Below are positions 40,101 through 51,702 of a stretch of DNA of 64,000 bases, piece by piece. The stretch is from NCBI GenBank assembly GCA_025399215.1, contig MU621134.1, positions 1 through 64,000 of the forward strand, read 5' to 3'. The notes beneath the pieces are model-generated. The model did no database searches. It was not told where the DNA came from and saw nothing but the letters and a program-made list of their open reading frames with translations. Made by a program: the position numbers and the translations under genes. This DNA is from Globomyces pollinis-pini. Its lineage: Eukaryota > Chytridiomycota > Chytridiomycetes > Rhizophydiales > Globomycetaceae. The number at the start of each line of letters is the position of its first letter. Position 1 is the stretch's first letter.

Positions 40101-43100
40101 TTGCCTTGGAGTAAACTTGCCAAGCTAGCAATTAAATTGAATATATCAAAGATTAAGGAGTAGATCTTCCCAGATCGCATATATACCAATGAATTTTTGA
40201 ATATAATAGTGCTTTGATCAATATTTCCTTTAAATGGCCTATCTTGTGGAGCCATATCCTGTCAATTAAGCAAATCATTAGTTACCAATATAATTTCGGT
40301 TATATGTGGGATGTACCATAGCCTGGCTAAGCGTTCTGGAACTCCAATAGTGTCATTGAAGTTCAAGCTAAAAAGTATTAATAAATAGTACGTACCCTTG
40401 AGTCGATGCTGGCTGTTTCAATCCCGACTTATTTTGATCATTAGTTCTCTCTGAAAGAGAAATATAATCGGCATATGATTGTATTCTGGACATGGAAAAA
40501 ATTAATGGTGCATAGGTGGTTTTATCCAGTATCATTCGGAAATCAGACATGTAAAGGGAAAATTCGGCTCTTTCGACTTCTTGCGATGTCACTTGAAGCA
40601 TGTTGTTGAAATAAAAATCTATCAGCCCAGACTAATGTTATTAAGAGGATATTACTCTAATTTTTTTCATTTTGATATCTTTATCATATTCAGAGTAATC
40701 TGTAAGCAAAAGAGCTTTATATCTAACAGTAAATTATATCGTGATTGCATACTCTTTGGAGTATTCTGATAACATAGTCTTTCTCAGCAGCTTCTTTTGA
40801 TTCATTGCTGTGGGTAATAATGGTCCAAAATCAATCCGAGGATTGGCATTTTCTTCGGTTTTTATAGCTGTTCCTTGATCAGCACTTGTTAAATCCACTG
40901 GACTGATCAAATTAGTGTAATGATCAATCAAAATCAAGTTTGTTAATTGAACAGCGGAATGGAGCCAATGCTTTTCAAGAAGTTGAACCTGTAAATTGAG
41001 TTGATAAGAATGGTTACTTTTAAAATATATTTCAATCTCTTGATGCCGTCAACTTTTAGTAGCAGCAATACACCTTCCAGCGAGTGGCTTACATCTGTGT
41101 ACGCAATTGAATCATCTACTTCCATAATTGCCAACCTAAACGTTAGTCAAATATGTTACGGGCCATATTTGAACATTTTTGCGTCCCTCTGATCATTGCT
41201 GTCCAGATACATTTCGTTTGTATCCGGCTCATTTTCGTCTTCTCTATCTTCCTAATACTGTTAGAAGAACAAAAATACGTCGACAGTTTCTTTGGTACTA
41301 GCTCCTTGAAAATCAAATTTTAAAGGTGCCATTCTTGTACAATAGTTTGCCTTTTTAACTTCAATTTGGGAGAGCTGGCTTTCATAGACTTTTCGATTGT
41401 TTTCTTACAGTTAATTAGTATTATAAAAATATTACCAGTGTCCATCCAAGCAGCATCAATTTGAATATCCAAAGTTAAAGCTTTCAACAGGCGATATAGG
41501 ATTTCAACTCCATCTTGCGTAAAACTAGGATCATTAAATGCATTAGTAGCTTCAAGATGGATTTCCAAAGATTTAAAATTTCCTTCATCTGTTTGATCGA
41601 ACGGTAAATAGAGCTCCTTTAAAATTGCATCTGGCAAATATGGATTTGTAAAGAAACTATCCGACTCCAAAATCAGACCTTTTTTGGAAACCGGTGATTT
41701 GAATTGATGATCAGCATAAATATCCCAATGTTTCTACTATTCAATATACAGCCACTTACATTTAACAGTTTCAGAATCACACACTCGGCAGTTGTATGCG
41801 AATAGCGAAGTTGAGGTGCAGTTTTGCCAATAAAGTTGACAGCCTCTTCACAAGACTTTGTTATACAACTGCTGAGCTCGATGATATTTTCAATTGCTGG
41901 TATAATTTCAACCATCCCAAATGTAACCCCAGAGTGATGCATTGTGACTGTCGGGATCTCATCACAATCTAATATTTTTGTTAATAAGGGTGCTTAACTG
42001 TTAACTTCTGGCAAGCCATATTTTAAAGTTGAAAAGAAGATTGGTATTTTGGTGCCATCTTTTTTGGAAGAATCAGCAGAAGAAACTTTGGAAGAGTTTG
42101 GTGGATTATTGGTAGACGTGGTAGGATTGCCGGTCGAAGATTTAGATACTAATGGTTGTGGCTGATATCTTTTCACCCATTCTCTATGCTTGGCTGAAAT
42201 TTGATGTATCATCTCCTCCACTAAGCGAGTGTGTAGTAACACCGAATGCTTGGCATATGTAAAGCTTTTGCTAAAAGTTCTTGCCTATAAATCAGCGATG
42301 TAAGGAAATAACCTGGAAGTCAATCTCTGGCTTTTTAAGCAGTAGCTGGCAGATAATTTGTGACAGTTGAATGACTTTGTCGGTGTTAATAGTGTTCTCA
42401 AAGACTTCCATGTAGCAATTGATTAGCTGTATTTTTGCATAAAAATAGTCATGATAGGATTCATAATACTCTAACATAAGTTGTATCCTGTCGGCATCTG
42501 GATTTCGGAATGTAATATTTGGGAGGTCCGCTATAATATTAGTGTTGACAAGAAGAGTTACTGTTTCGATTTGAAGTTTTAAAACGCAATTCATCCAAAT
42601 ACTCCATATTGACAGATCCATCACTGTTGTTCTTGGAATTGATAAATGCAGTTAACACTTTTATCATTTCTTCATCAAACTGTTGTAAGTCAGTCACTGC
42701 AATATCATATATAAATGCAGTCCCTTTTTTATCGGTGATGTATATACGATCGTCAATAATTCCGCGAATGTCTTCTGAAATATATTCTGTCTTAGTGTTA
42801 TGTTCTGCTTTTGACGATAACTCAAAAAACTCTTGTTTCAACCACCTGGAATTAAAATAGGGTATCGATTCCTTACATTTCAGCTAGAAATGCAGCATTT
42901 GGATCACTTCCATTTTTTCCATTTGTAGTAAGCTGTATTTGATGACAATCCATGACAATTCTTTTCTCAATTGAACGAAAGAAATTCAACTGTCTCAGAA
43001 TCTTGTTTCGATAATCTCTGATTTTTATATAGCGTAGTTGACAGAAGCCCAATACTTCATGCTCTGCAAAAACAGAGGCGATAGTGGGGCTAATATAATT

Positions 43101-45295
43101 TGATTGTGGGAAAACTTTCGTAGGATCAGCATTGGCGATTTCTATCTCAAGCTTCTTTGTATCTTCATTCGCTTTCAATATCATTCCGTACGACACTTTT
43201 CGGTCTTTCAATATGAAATCATTATAATCATCATAGTTTCCCTTTGGAATTTCAAAACTGAAATCATATTGTTTGGTATGTCTCAATTCTGGAGGGTCGC
43301 CAGAATTTTTATGATCTATGCTTTGGGGTATAATTGATACCTTTGTGTTGAGTGGTCGACAATTTGGAACTGATGCAGCCTTTTTCCAGATCCTCTTTCC
43401 AGTGTCTTTTAAATGTGCTGTTATTTGATCGATGTCTGCTAATAGCAATATGTCATATTCTAATTTCAATTCCATATCCATGTCTTTTAACTACATATTT
43501 AGATAGTTATTATTACATCTGAAAGTATTTGACGATGCTTAGCTTGAAACAAATCAAAATTTGGAGAAATTGGAGTCAAATTTAGCCAATCCGCATTTCT
43601 AACTTTGGACATTTTTCCTATCAGTTAGTTACAAACTTTATGGAACCCTTTGCAAATGCCTTATTTGCAGCACCAGATATTGAGGCTAATGAGTTTACTG
43701 TGGAATCTAGACCCAAAGATCCAGCAAACCCACCAATTCCATTTCCATCAACTACATTGCTTCCGGTTTCAGGGTCAACCAATGTTGTGATTATATCATA
43801 CGGAACCAGAGTCATCGCAATGGCTTGGTCATAGACAGCATCCATCATCTTCCTGTCCACTTATTTTTTAGAGAAAACTGTAATACCCTCATAAGCAAAT
43901 GGTCTGCCATCTTCTTGTGCGATTGGGGTTTCGATTCTCCATTCATTCACCAATACTTCAAACTCAACAAAAAAGTCGTCAAGTGTTGCTGGAATAACTG
44001 GAGGGGTGGAGATAAAACTGTAACGTTTAGAAATAGTGGCTACCTTGTAATTCCATCAAAGTATTGATTTGGCTCTTGAAAATCATCAGTTGGACTTAAT
44101 TCGGAGAGCATCAAATAGTCTTTAATGAACTCTAGTCTATCTACTTGAAGTATATTCTATGGATTAATTATTGGAATGGTTTACTTTTGCTTTCACATTA
44201 AAAGTATCAATCAACGATTTTCCATGATAGCATGTTATCAAGTGACGCAAATATATTGTCACATCAGAGAGACTGATATTATTTTCTTTTAATTCTCTCC
44301 CTCCAAAATCAGTTAATACATTTGACTCAGTATGAACTATATTTCTTTTAGTACACCCTCTTTACCTGGCTCAACAGCTCTTTCTGTCGTCTGGACCTTC
44401 TTTTTTAGGACTGCCAGTCCATCTCTTTCATCTTTGATTCTCTGTTGTTCTATCATATTCTAAAGCTGATGAAAAGAAATGTGAGTTTACCTATAAGTCT
44501 AAGATTATGGAGCTGTTACCTCCTTTTCCTTTTTTTTAAGATTCTCAATAAAGCAAATTTCGTAGAGCCGCTCATAACGGTGTAGATGATCCGAAAATTC
44601 ATTTTTTAGACTGATTTGCTGTTTCTTGAAGATATTGGTAAATTTAGCCACATCAAAGGATGATCGACAGAATCTGCCCCAACGAGACATTAACAGACTA
44701 TTTTTTTGAAGTATACTACGGCATTTTTCCTTAAAAAATTCCATCAACGTGCTTTGTAATTGATTATCAAACATTGTCTCAACATCCCATAAAGTTTGAA
44801 TCTAATTTGAGTAAATGGTGATCGTTTTACTTCTTTGATGGCTGATTCTGCATAAGATTTACGTCTTGTGGGATTGTCAATTGCAATCAAGTCATCAATA
44901 AGTTTCTTTCGATTAGTTTTGTAGAATTCCAAATGACTGAATCATTAATTTAAAAACTTACTATTGATTTGGAATAACAGGCATACGCTTTTTATCTCCC
45001 AACACCTGAAATTCTTTTTGACGTGAATCTAGCATAACTTTAATGTCTTCCAGCATCTACAAAACTAAATTACACAATAAATTACAGCAGTCATTCTTAA
45101 ATCTAATGAAGGGAGTGATTCTGGAGGGATGAATTCTTTGAGTAGATCAAACTCTTCTTGTTGAACAGCATTCGTTGGAGGAGTAGGATCCTTTCCATCT
45201 TCTTTGACTTCCTTTACTTCCTTTACTTCCTTTTCAGCATCTTTTTGCATTTGATTTTGAGTTTGTATATCTTTTGGAGTCGCATTAGATGCCAT
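37185..45295 (-). CDS. giant CCDC162-like coiled-coil protein, >25 exons
   Basis: A chain of minus-strand exons from the ATG at 45295 to the stop at 37185. The apparent ATG at 39277 is inside a 27-nt intron: splicing gives LSQEYLLRDATLLGPVGMEF, so both sides are one gene. Mid-protein blocks VLGFCQLRYIKIRDYRNKIL and LNFFRSIEKRI recall the CCDC162 family, as do YLLRDATLLGPVGMEFQP and the C-terminal coiled coil (NRALRRKLFLNG). The tail has a repeated SRPRTA motif (RSRPRTAITAMSSGSRPRTA). CCDC162 relatives are large proteins of ciliated eukaryotes; function is poorly known. The single-gene model is an inference from exon phases checked at several joins, not all. Confidence 0.6.
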
Positions 45296-45351
45296 TGATT
45301 GTTGTGATAAACAAAGTTCAATCCGCGTTTTTTCCAACTTTTTTGTCTCAA

Positions 45352-45885
45352 ATGATACGATGTCTATTTTTCACCAAACACCTTCAAATCATTGCATGCT
45401 GCATTCATCAATTCAACCTACTGGAAGCTGATGGGGTGGATTTGAAGCTATTGGCCTCTTGTCTTTCTAGTATAATATCCTTGGATTTAGTGCATGGTCA
45501 TCTAACTTTTTCCGACTCTTATTGTCTCTCATTTAGTATCTTATACATCTAATTGATAGATCGTAAAAATATTAACTTGGCGAATCAATACTCAATCAAA
45601 AGACGTTCGGATCAAGCTGTATTTCTACCAACTTATAAATATAATATATACGTTGTACAGAACTGTAGCAAGTCAACTATATCATGCACAGACAGTTTAA
45701 ATGAACAAGGGCGTAATGTGGTTGATTGGAGTCAATTAGATCCTGAATTGCTCGCCCCATTGCTACCAGATGAAATAGATGCTTTAAAGGACCAATGGAA
45801 AAACCTAACGAAAATGTAAATGATCATCTATTACTGATTTACTCTCTTTAGGCCCAAATCAATCACCATTTATCGCAAGCAATAA
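45352..45885 (+). CDS. unrecognised 157-aa protein
   Basis: Three exons (45352-45535, 45560-45815, 45852-45885) join to 157 aa with introns of 24 and 36 nt; the first intron contains the only in-frame stop. The N-terminus is hydrophobic with several Cys (RCLFFTKHLQIIACCIHQF). The C-terminus is acidic and Leu-rich (DWSQLDPELLAPLLPDEIDAL), ending TIYRKQ. I recognise no domain. The start is 57 bp from the divergent CCDC162-like start. It might join the following gene if an additional splice exists, but a stop intervenes in the read I favour. Confidence 0.45.
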
Positions 45886-45944
45886 TAAACTTGTCATCCA
45901 TTTGCTTTTTAACTTTTTTTCACCTTGGACGTGTTTGTTTTTTA

Positions 45945-47106
45945 ATGAAGCGAAGAGCTGTGAATTATACCGTGGAATCATCTATTGAAAGTAACTCTAA
46001 AGAATCACTATCGAATTCTGATATTCAAATTAACAAAAATAATAGTCAAGATTTAAAGCCAGCATTACCAGCCAGAAAAACTACCATTTCATCACCAAAT
46101 TCAACTCGAAAAGAGACTTTAATCCAAAGAAAAACTCCTAATAACTTTCTATCAATTTCAACCCCCAAAAAGCTGTTTACCAATGACCAAAGTAATATAA
46201 AAGTTCAGAACTTTGACCAAACCTCCAATGACGATGCTGGAAATCAATTCTTACGCCGTTCAAATACATTGAAAGTAGCGTTTATTTCTTTCTCATCTGA
46301 AATTTAGGATTTAAGAAAGAATTTAATTAGAAACAACGATGATAATGCATCAATTGAATCTAGTAAATCGATACGTGACGAGGCTGCTTCCAAGATTAGG
46401 AATGCCTTCACACAACTGGATGTCGAAAGAAAGCGAAATGAAGTTTTAGAACAGAAATTGCGCGAATTAGGTAATTCATAGTCGACTAATCGGAAGGTAT
46501 CAACCCAAACAGTCTGGAGTCTGTCGATAAACCAGCTAATATTAAAGCACCAGAGCTTTTAGTTGAAATAGAGGTATGGAGATGTCTTTTTCATAGTTCT
46601 AGGATTTGGTATCTAGAACAATTAGTTTGTTGGATTCAACCACATCCAAAGTATCGACCAATTGCTCAAGCTCTATTGAATTAGAGAAACAATTAAATAT
46701 GTCAGATAATAATAATGCAGAGATTCGCAACGAAATTCAACAATCCATTCATAAGTTAGAAACCAACTTGGCCAAAATCAATAGTCCCCCTCCATTGCAA
46801 AAGACATCCAATCCTCAGAAAAAAGTGCATAATTTACCAACTTCACCAAAAACTCTTTGTGCTCCAAAAAGTGTCTCCATACCATCAATGTCACCAGATA
46901 CAAAAAAGGTAGAAAAAACGGTATTGTCGTCACCTTCTGAAAAACTGTCACTAGATACAAAGAAAGTAGAGAAAACGGCAGTGTCCTCAACTTCTGAAAA
47001 TGCACTTCGATTGGAGCCACAATCTAGCCTCTTACAGGAACCTACACCAGTCTCCCTTGATCTGGAAAAAGATTTATTAGCGCTGATGAGTGGTTTTGGA
47101 TTTTAA
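45945..47106 (+). CDS. unrecognised disordered/coiled-coil protein
   Basis: The ATG at 45945 opens MKRRAVNYTVESSIESNSKE. The middle contains a short coiled coil (IRNAFTQLDVERKRNEVLEQKLRELG), then a second helical part (IELEKQLNMSDNNNAEIRNEIQQSI). The tail is Ser/Pro/Lys-rich and has a 57-bp in-frame duplication (starting 46897 and 46954; DTKKVEKTVLSSPSEK / DTKKVEKTAVSSTSEN). The C-terminus ends in a hydrophobic DLLALMSGFGF. Exon joins at about 46305, 46470 and 46590 are inferred. It ends 63 bp from the convergent CstF64 gene. No function can be named. Confidence 0.5.
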
Positions 47107-47169
47107 AATATATTATAATACCGGTAGGTTTATTAAAACATCACGTTTTAAATTTCATAAATCACGTCT

Positions 47170-48262
47170 TTACAATCCTCCACCAACCTGGGCACGCAAA
47201 AGTAATACTTGCTGTTGTTGATCTGCTGGCAATTGTGATATTTGTTCTGGTGTTAAGCTCATAATTTGCATAACAAGTTGCTACCGTTAATAAAAGAAAG
47301 ACCTACTCTTTGTTGTTCTTGAAGATGCGCTGCATCTGGACCAACGCTTTGAGCAGGTGGGTAAGCATTCGCTCCTACTGCAGGAGCAGCGACAGGGACA
47401 GGCACTGCTGGTGCTGGATAGGCTGTAGGGGGATAGCCAGCATGTTGTGGATATGCTGCTGGTGGATATACAGCTGCTTGCGGTTGTTGCATTGGCTGTT
47501 GCAATTGAAGTATTCTCTAGCTATCAACTATGAAATGATCAAATACCTGAGCCGTGTATGGATCAATGAGGTTCATTGATAGCAAAGCCTGAAAAATTGC
47601 AAAACTAAGTTGAGGTTGTTGCATTAATAAGGCTCTAGTTTGTTCCGCATTTGATTGAGTCATCATCTACAGTTAGAAATATCATCCAAACCTTTAAATG
47701 AGACAGTACATCTGCTAATTCTCTGGGAGGAATTGACTGTACAATCTTTGGAATTGTTTCTGTCGATGGTGGATATATACTTGCTGCGGGTGGTGGTGGG
47801 GGTTGAACTACAGGTGTTTGTCTTGGTTGTGGTTTGTAATCTTGTCCATGTCGTTGTGGTAGCGAATCGACTTCTTTATCCAATTCTGCATAATCTACTC
47901 GAAGCTGCCTGCCGCCAACATCATAATTGTTCAAGTTTCTTACAGCACTATGATTAGTTGTGAGATTCTATTGAAATTGTACCTAAAATCATAAATATCA
48001 AAACCTGTTACCTAACAATTAGTTAAAGACAGGGAAATACCTAAATTAAAAAAAAATTAACTAATATCAGTATAAATTACCTTGCAGCAGTTTCAGGGTC
48101 TGTAAAGGAACAAAATCCGTAGCCTTTTGCTTTCCCAGTATCTCGATCAAACACCAATCTAAATCCCGTTACTGTTCCTACTTCTGAAAATATATCGACC
48201 AATTGAGTTTCGCTCATATCGTAGGGAATATTCCCAACAAAGATCGTCCTAGATTTGTTCAT
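47170..48262 (-). CDS. CSTF2: cleavage stimulation factor 64 kDa subunit
   Basis: An N-terminal RRM with RNP2 TIFVGNI and RNP1 KGYGFCSF, followed by [18 protein letters not shown]. The hinge matches CstF64 ([14 protein letters not shown], then [23 protein letters not shown]). A Pro/Gln/Ala/Tyr-rich low-complexity region follows ([18 protein letters not shown]), and the C-terminal three-helix domain ends [19 protein letters not shown]...[12 protein letters not shown]. CstF64 binds the downstream U/GU element for 3'-end processing. Shorter than in animals because the low-complexity part is small. Introns about 25-50 nt. Confidence 0.93.
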
Positions 48263-48324
48263 TACAAGAAAAAATATTCTAGGTATTTTTACATTGATAA
48301 AAATCAGTTGAAGGAATCATATCT

Positions 48325-50423
48325 ATGGATAGAAAAAAAGGTTCAGATACTTCATGTAATCGTTAGAAATTGATCAGAAACGAGAGAGATTAAATCAGAT
48401 TCGCCAAGCGAAACTTGCTAGAGGAGAGTCTTCTTCCTCATTTGCTTCAATTCCATCAGTTTGATTTTTAATATCTAAATATTAAGATATCTGCTTCATC
48501 GAAAGAAGTTGAAGATCTAGTGAATTCTTTAATTGGACCTCATGGACAAGAGACTTGGCGTTCATCATTGTCATATCAAACATCTCAAGTCTCTCTAGCA
48601 GATGAAGACGTATTACCCCCTCAGAAACAAATAGTAAAAGAACCACCAAAGGAACTCGTGTTGAATAGTGTGGTCATGGTAGATTACGTTCCAGAGGTAC
48701 AACGTATGATTCTTAAAGACTAGGAAAAATTGATGTATAGCAAAGAGATTCAAACAGAAACGATTGCTTTAGCTGTCGAATCCGAGCAGAATTATTCACC
48801 AAAATCATTAACACCAATATCTGAAATTAAGCCTGATCATTTTGCTTTAGAAGTTGTCGAATCAAATACTGCACCTGAAATAAGCGAGGAGCAGAAAATT
48901 GAATTGATTTTATCTGATGAGTTTGTACAGTTCTTTGATAGGTCTGCAAAAATCATGGAAAGAGCATTGAATGAAGATTACGACTATCTGATAGATTATA
49001 CGGCAGCAGTGGGAAAAACGTAAATTTCAAATACTAATTGAATAGTGATACTTTTGAAACTAAAGATATGAGGTTGTTCAGAACCTTTGCACATGAAAGA
49101 TGGACAAAAAATCGTTCGGTTACTGATATTGATTGGTCAACCAGATATCCAGAACTTATTTTAGGTAAGTTAAATCATCATTCTGTTTTCCTATATGAAC
49201 AAAATTATTTGTCTTGTTCTTATCATTTATTTAGGCTCTTACAACAAAAATTCTGCAAATATTAGCGAATCGGATGGATTAATTCTAGTTTGGAATTATC
49301 ATTTAGCAGAAAGGCCGGAATTCATATTACATGCACAAGTAACTTTTCTGAGCATTAACAAAAAGTCGGAGATTATGACAGCAAAATTTTCACCATTTCA
49401 CCCTTCTTTAATTGTTGGTGGTACTTATTCTGGCCATATATCTATTTGGGACACAAGGGCAAAAAATACACCAATTCTGAGTACATCACTGTCTTCCCCA
49501 GGTCATTCACACCCTGTTTATTCTATCTGTATCGTTGGAACACAAAATGCACATAACCTTATCACTTCTTCAACTGATGGTGTGGTTTGCTCTTGGCAGC
49601 TAGATCTATTAGCAAACCCACAGGTTCGATTTTGTGATTTAACCAGTAGGAACTTACGGAGTTAGTAGTTCCACCATCATTCAGTAGAACAGATGAAGGT
49701 ATTTCAATAGTGATGATGTTGACCTTATAGTGTCTGTTACAACCTTAAACTTTCAAAAGTCAGATACCACAACATACTGGATAGGTAGTGAGAGTGGCAA
49801 AGTTTATCAAGCAAACCGCTTTGATAGAGCCGGGAGGTATTTATTTTTCACGGTAATTGTTTTAGTAAAGCTGGTATTGATTCCTCTATCATTTATGAGG
49901 GACATCAGTCAAGTATAACAGGGATGGATTTCCACCCCTCTGCCTCAGCAGAGTTTAGCAATCTGTTTCTAACATCATCCGTAGATTGGTCAGTTAAACT
50001 TTGGAAATCTCAGGTTTTTCTTGTCTCTAATCATAGGCTTCTAAATCAGGACAATTAACATCTATTCAACCATTGAAATCCTTTGAAGAAGCTGACGATT
50101 ATATTACAGATGTATCTTGGTCACCAACTCATCCAGCCATGTTTGCCAGTGTGGATGGATCAGGCCATCTGGATTTATACAATTTGAATCATTCTGACGT
50201 ACCCATCAGTAGGCAAACCGCACCGAATATGAGAGGATTCAACAAGGTGAAATGGGACAGGTCAGGCAAGTATATTAGTACAGCTTCATTGGATGGGACA
50301 ATATATATATATGATGTTCAACAGGTACTTGAAATTGACTAACACCAGCTCTCTGAACCAAAACCCGAAGATACTTTAAGATTTTCGCAAGTTCTTCGAG
50401 ACTATGAGAGGGAAATCTTTTGA
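48325..50423 (+). CDS. cytoplasmic dynein 1 intermediate chain
   Basis: The N-terminus (MDRKK spliced to IDQKRERLNQIRQAKLARG) is the dynactin/coiled-coil end of dynein intermediate chains. A Ser/Glu-rich linker follows, then WD40 repeats: TDIDWSTRYPELILGSYNKN, SDGLILVWNYH, FSPFHPSLIVGGTYSGHISIWD, then STDGVVCSW, FLTSSVDWSVKLWKSQ, DVSWSPTHPAMFASVDGSGHL and TASLDGTIYIYDV. The last splice gives a C-terminus ending FSQVLRDYEREIF. It is the cytoplasmic rather than axonemal type, given the N-terminus. One intron in the WD region is ~70 nt, longer than most here. Confidence 0.9.
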
Positions 50424-50507
50424 GATATAGTGATCACCACTCAATAAAATTGCGATATATGTACTATCTCAATGATGTTTTTTGTAAAACAAATTAGAAA
50501 ATATTCT

Positions 50508-50555
50508 TGAGTGTAAAACATATTCAATCGTGTGAGTGTAAAACATATTCAGTCA
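50508..50555. repeat. 25-bp tandem duplication
   Basis: TGAGTGTAAAACATATTCA plus a few divergent bases occurs twice in tandem between the dynein intermediate chain and the FAM72 gene. The same AT-rich gap (50424-50795) holds no gene I can support. Confidence 0.7.
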
Positions 50556-50795
50556 CCAAACGTGTTTGATTGCTCAAAAAACAAACGTACAACACTATGT
50601 TAAAAGGGAATGTTTTGAAACGAATGAGAAATTTAATTCTTGGTTTGTTGTAAAAAGGGTTTAATTTCGCGACTGAACGTGATTTGTTTGAGAGGAAATT
50701 ATCTCAAATTCTCAACTTTAGCTTTTTATAGAACTAAAAAGTAACTTTTTATACATTTTATCAAACTTCCTTTTATATACTGAAATAGAAAAACT

Positions 50796-51573
50796 ATGGA
50801 TTCCCTTTCAACTCCTGAACGTCGGATACAAACTCTTCCCATGCCTAGTACGCAACCAAATATATCAACTTCAAGAGACCATCAAGAAGTAGCTCATATC
50901 AGAGCCATACAGGGAAATTTCCAGCCGACAACTGCAAGACTTCGTCAAGCAGCTGCTCAAGCTTTAGCTCGAACTCACCAAAGTAGAATGGGACGCGTTA
51001 TATCACCAATGGGACCACGAACTCATAATGGGACAATCAATCCTTCAGTACATCCTCAATTTAGAAGTAAAGCTGTTTGTGGTTTATCATGCAATCACTG
51101 TGAATCAAATCTATGTGATAGAGGGATGCGTGCGATACTATTGGGAAATACAACCATTGAGTTATTTTCAACTGATATACCACCATTTGGTGTCGCTTTA
51201 GTTGATAAAGACTATTTTACCAAAAACTGTTCGTAAGTTTGATGTCAAGTTTAATGTTAGTTGTCGTATTCGTGATGCGGCATGTTTAGGTTGTGGGAAT
51301 GTAGTGGGATACCATGTAACTCATCCATGCGAAAAATGCTTAGAGGCTTGTAATAATGGTAAGTATTCAAATTCATTAATGCTATCTATAGGTCATTTTT
51401 GGATGTTCTTATCTGAAGCTGTCAGACCGGTGGAAAGATATGAAAAGAATGGTAAAACTACCTAATACTAAATTTTCTCAGGCACAAAGGTTTTGAGATG
51501 GTCGGCCATTTCGGATTCTCCCAATGGCGGTGAAGCTGTTGTTGAACAAGAGGCAGGTCAACTTTGTCGATAA
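50796..51573 (+). CDS. FAM72 family protein
   Basis: Four exons (50796-51232, 51261-51358, 51392-51451, 51482-51573) join to 228 aa. After a ~95-residue disordered N-terminal extension comes the FAM72 domain: CGLSCNHCESNLCDRGMRAIL, then [54 protein letters not shown]. Paired CxxC motifs suggest zinc binding. The short C-terminal piece is acidic and Gly-rich. Human FAM72A antagonises the uracil-DNA glycosylase UNG2; the fungal role is unknown. The extension has no counterpart in human FAM72A. Confidence 0.92.
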
Positions 51574-51702
51574 AAGTATCTATGGAAACTGGATTTGAAA
51601 TAGAATAAACTATAAAATTTCAATGTAAGAACCTTGACCAAATTGCCATTTATGTAATCATTGAGTCAAATATTATGATATTTTGTCTAATATTATGAGA
51701 AT

